DNA from: an uncultured Sutterella sp.
GTDB lineage: Bacteria > Pseudomonadota > Gammaproteobacteria > Burkholderiales > Burkholderiaceae_F
Assembly (NCBI GenBank): GCA_900552915.1
Contig: USBS01000042.1
Location: forward strand, 1 to 14,110
Reading direction: 5' to 3'
Length of the DNA: 14,110 nucleotides
Shown here piece after piece: positions 12,643-14,110 of this stretch. Numbering within the stretch: the first letter of the stretch is position 1; every line of letters begins with the position of its first letter. The position numbers were made by a program, and so were the translations under genes. The notes under the pieces were generated by a model, which worked only from the letters and a program-made list of their open reading frames with translations, did not search any database and had not been told where the DNA came from.

Positions 12643-13887
12643 ATGCGGTTCAAACTAATATCGGCAGCATTGCTTCTCGTGTGTGCGGCATGCATGAACA
12701 CGGCAGCATCGGCTCAGACTTCCGAAGCGGAATTCGATTCTCGTCCGCTGCTGCGGATCGGCTACATCGAAAGAAGTTTTTCGCCTTCCGAACGTCAGGG
12801 CTTTCGGGATACGTTTGAGTATTTGCAGAAGGTGCTTCCTCAGTACAAGCTCGAGATCAAGGACTACCTTGTGCGTGATCTCGAGCGAGGCGTACGCAAC
12901 AACGAATTTGAATTTTTTATTGCGGCCTCCGGTTTTTATCGGCGCGTCTTTCGCCGCGGTCTGAAGGATCTCGCAACGATGACGACGCCCACGGCGCCCG
13001 ATCCCAACGATGCGGTGGGCACTGTTTTCATGGTGCCCAAGGATTCGCCGGTCAAAACCGTAGCCGACATGAAGGGGTTGCGCGCGGCATCCAACTTTGA
13101 GCGAGGCTTTTCGGGTGTGTATGTTCCGCTCGGAGAAATTGCTGCGCAGGGGTTTAATCCCGACAACTTCTTCAAAGAGATTGTTCCGGCAGGCTCGCCC
13201 ATGAAGCGGCTTTTGCTTGCCGTGCAAAGAGGCGAGGCCGATGTGGCGATGGCGCGCGCCTGTACGGTCGAGGAATTGCAGCAGACCGAACCGGAATTTG
13301 TTGCGCAGTTTCGTCCCGTCGGACTGAAGCCGGAGAAAGGTCGTTTTGCCTGTCTGCGTTCCACCGAGCTTTATCCCAATTGGACGTTTGTTGCTACAAC
13401 GATGGCGCCCTGGCAGGCGAGCCGCGACTTCACGGCGGCGCTGTTGTCGATGCCTGCTACCGAAGGTGGTGTTGCCTGGGGCGTTGCTTCGGACTTTCTG
13501 CGGGTCGATGAACTTTACAAGACGCTCAAGGCCGGTCCATACGCCTATCTTCGGATTCAGTCGGTTGGCGATTTTTTTCCGACGCTACTGGCCTTTCATT
13601 GCACTCTTTTTGATGGCGGTTGCAGGCCTTTTCTGGCACAACCGACGCGTCAGTCACCTTGTGGATGTGCGTACGCGCGAGCTGCGTTTGGCCATGCAAA
13701 AGGAAAAGGATGCGATGGAGGAGATGCAAAGCACCAAGGAGCGGCTTGCACAGTTTGAGCGCATCAGTGTGATCGGTGCAATGTCAAGCCTCATCGCGCA
13801 CGAAATCAACGGACCGGTGTCGGCGATTTCCAATAGCTGCAGCGCGCTCGAACGTGCGCTTGAAGACGATCCGGACCGCAGCCGTTT
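12643..13887 (+). pseudogene. Broken TtrS-type sensor histidine kinase (frameshifted and truncated)
   Basis: The reading frame from 12643 encodes a signal peptide (MRFKLISAALLL..., probable cleavage after ASA, residues 22-24) and a PhnD/transferrin-like periplasmic binding domain to about residue 310. At seven T (13572-13578) the frame is lost: the original frame runs on into cysteine- and glycine-rich nonsense to a stop at 13758. The +1 frame carries the expected continuation: membrane helix 'YWPFIALFLMAVAGLFW', coiled coil, and H-box 'LIAHEINGPVSAI' with the phospho-accepting His encoded at 13799-13801. One T fewer would restore a single frame. Similarity ends near 13887, before any N, G1 or G2 ATP-binding boxes. 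TtrS proteins sense tetrathionate or similar anions and pair with a response regulator; none is present. AAGGA (12627-12631) supports the chosen start; the ATG at 12596 is an alternative. Confidence 0.8.
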
Positions 13888-14110
13888 ACCCAAAACCACA
13901 AAATCTTCCATCCGCACAGTTCCGGGCATTTTGTCGCTCTGCCTCCTGACGGATTGCTCCGGCAGGGCAGTCCGGCGCTCAACGGTACTTTCGATTCCAA
14001 CAGCGCCGTTTGTTTCGGCGCTTCGCTCTCGTCTGAGTGATCGACTTTGACTCGGCCCGTCGGGCTATTCGCAGCAGACTTTCGTCTGCCGCCCCTGTCT
14101 CCGTTCTCTG
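13888..14110. other. Unrecognised segment after the kinase break, possible mobile-element end
   Basis: From about 13888 the sequence no longer encodes kinase. It begins with an A-rich stretch (CCAAAACCACAAAATCTTCC) and stays open in three frames: + frame to 14050 continuing the kinase frame, another + frame to about 14040, and a - frame open from the window edge through to 13806. None gives a product I recognise. It contains two neighbouring small hairpins: GCCCG-T-CGGGC (14055-14065) and GCAGAC-TTTC-GTCTGC (14074-14089). An insertion-sequence end or other rearrangement would explain the abrupt change. No transposase or matching terminal repeat is visible, so this remains a guess. Confidence 0.35.
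14055..14089. repeat. Pair of adjacent short hairpins
   Basis: GCCCG (14055-14059) and CGGGC (14061-14065) form one inverted repeat. GCAGAC (14074-14079) and GTCTGC (14084-14089) form a second with a TTTC loop. No T-run follows either. They lie near the right edge of the window in unrecognised sequence. Confidence 0.5.

Noticed and set aside
13806..14110. A - strand gene entering from the right edge of the window
   Set aside because: The frame is open to the edge but ends inside kinase sequence, is R/S/P/G-rich and matches no family I recognise; I kept it only as an observation about the unexplained segment.
1..14110. CRISPR array, tRNA or rRNA genes, complete insertion sequence
   Set aside because: I saw no regularly spaced direct repeats, cloverleaf-like sequence, conserved rRNA segments or transposase motifs anywhere in the window.

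Overview
The window reads as a chromosomal segment of a GC-rich betaproteobacterium of the order Burkholderiales. The family Sutterellaceae is my best guess. The reasons are the gene order yfgM-bamB-der-hfq-hflX-hflK-hflC-DUF2065-hisZ-purA-phosphoribosyltransferase, which is familiar from Burkholderiales, and a TtrS-type sensor with a PhnD-like periplasmic domain, a family that is abundant in Sutterella relatives. The order-level call is fairly firm. The family-level call is inference and rests on no marker gene.

Region 1 (1-10453, all on the + strand) is a tightly packed housekeeping block. It starts inside a YfgM-like TPR protein and continues with the outer-membrane assembly lipoprotein BamB, the ribosome-assembly GTPase Der, the RNA chaperone Hfq, the ribosome-rescue GTPase HflX, the FtsH-modulating membrane pair HflK/HflC, a small DUF2065 membrane protein, the histidine-pathway regulatory subunit HisZ, adenylosuccinate synthetase PurA and a purine-type phosphoribosyltransferase. 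Gaps are short except for three: upstream of hfq (279 bp), hflX-hflK (161 bp) and purA-phosphoribosyltransferase (142 bp). Each of these carries promoter-like sequence and strong inverted repeats. The hfq leader stands out: two tandem AACAACAA motifs, of the kind Hfq itself binds, lie between predicted stem-loops. This suggests autoregulation.

Region 2 (10454-12201) is a tail-to-tail junction with terminator-like repeats, then a lone - strand gene. It encodes a 558-residue protein with an HExxH metallopeptidase-like N-terminus and a C-terminal VWA domain with an intact MIDAS. The MoxR/CobS-type AAA+ ATPase that normally accompanies such proteins is not in the window.

Region 3 (12202-14110) begins with an AT-rich 441-bp divergent intergenic region. 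It is followed by a damaged sensor kinase: an intact periplasmic PhnD-like half, then a one-base shift at a run of seven T, then a transmembrane helix, coiled coil and H-box in the +1 frame. Kinase similarity stops abruptly near 13887, before any ATPase domain. The last ~220 bp are unrecognised and may be the end of an inserted element.

I found no tRNA, rRNA, CRISPR array or complete mobile element. The observations most worth following up are the broken sensor with its probable insertion junction, the orphan VWA-metallopeptidase gene, and the structured hfq leader.
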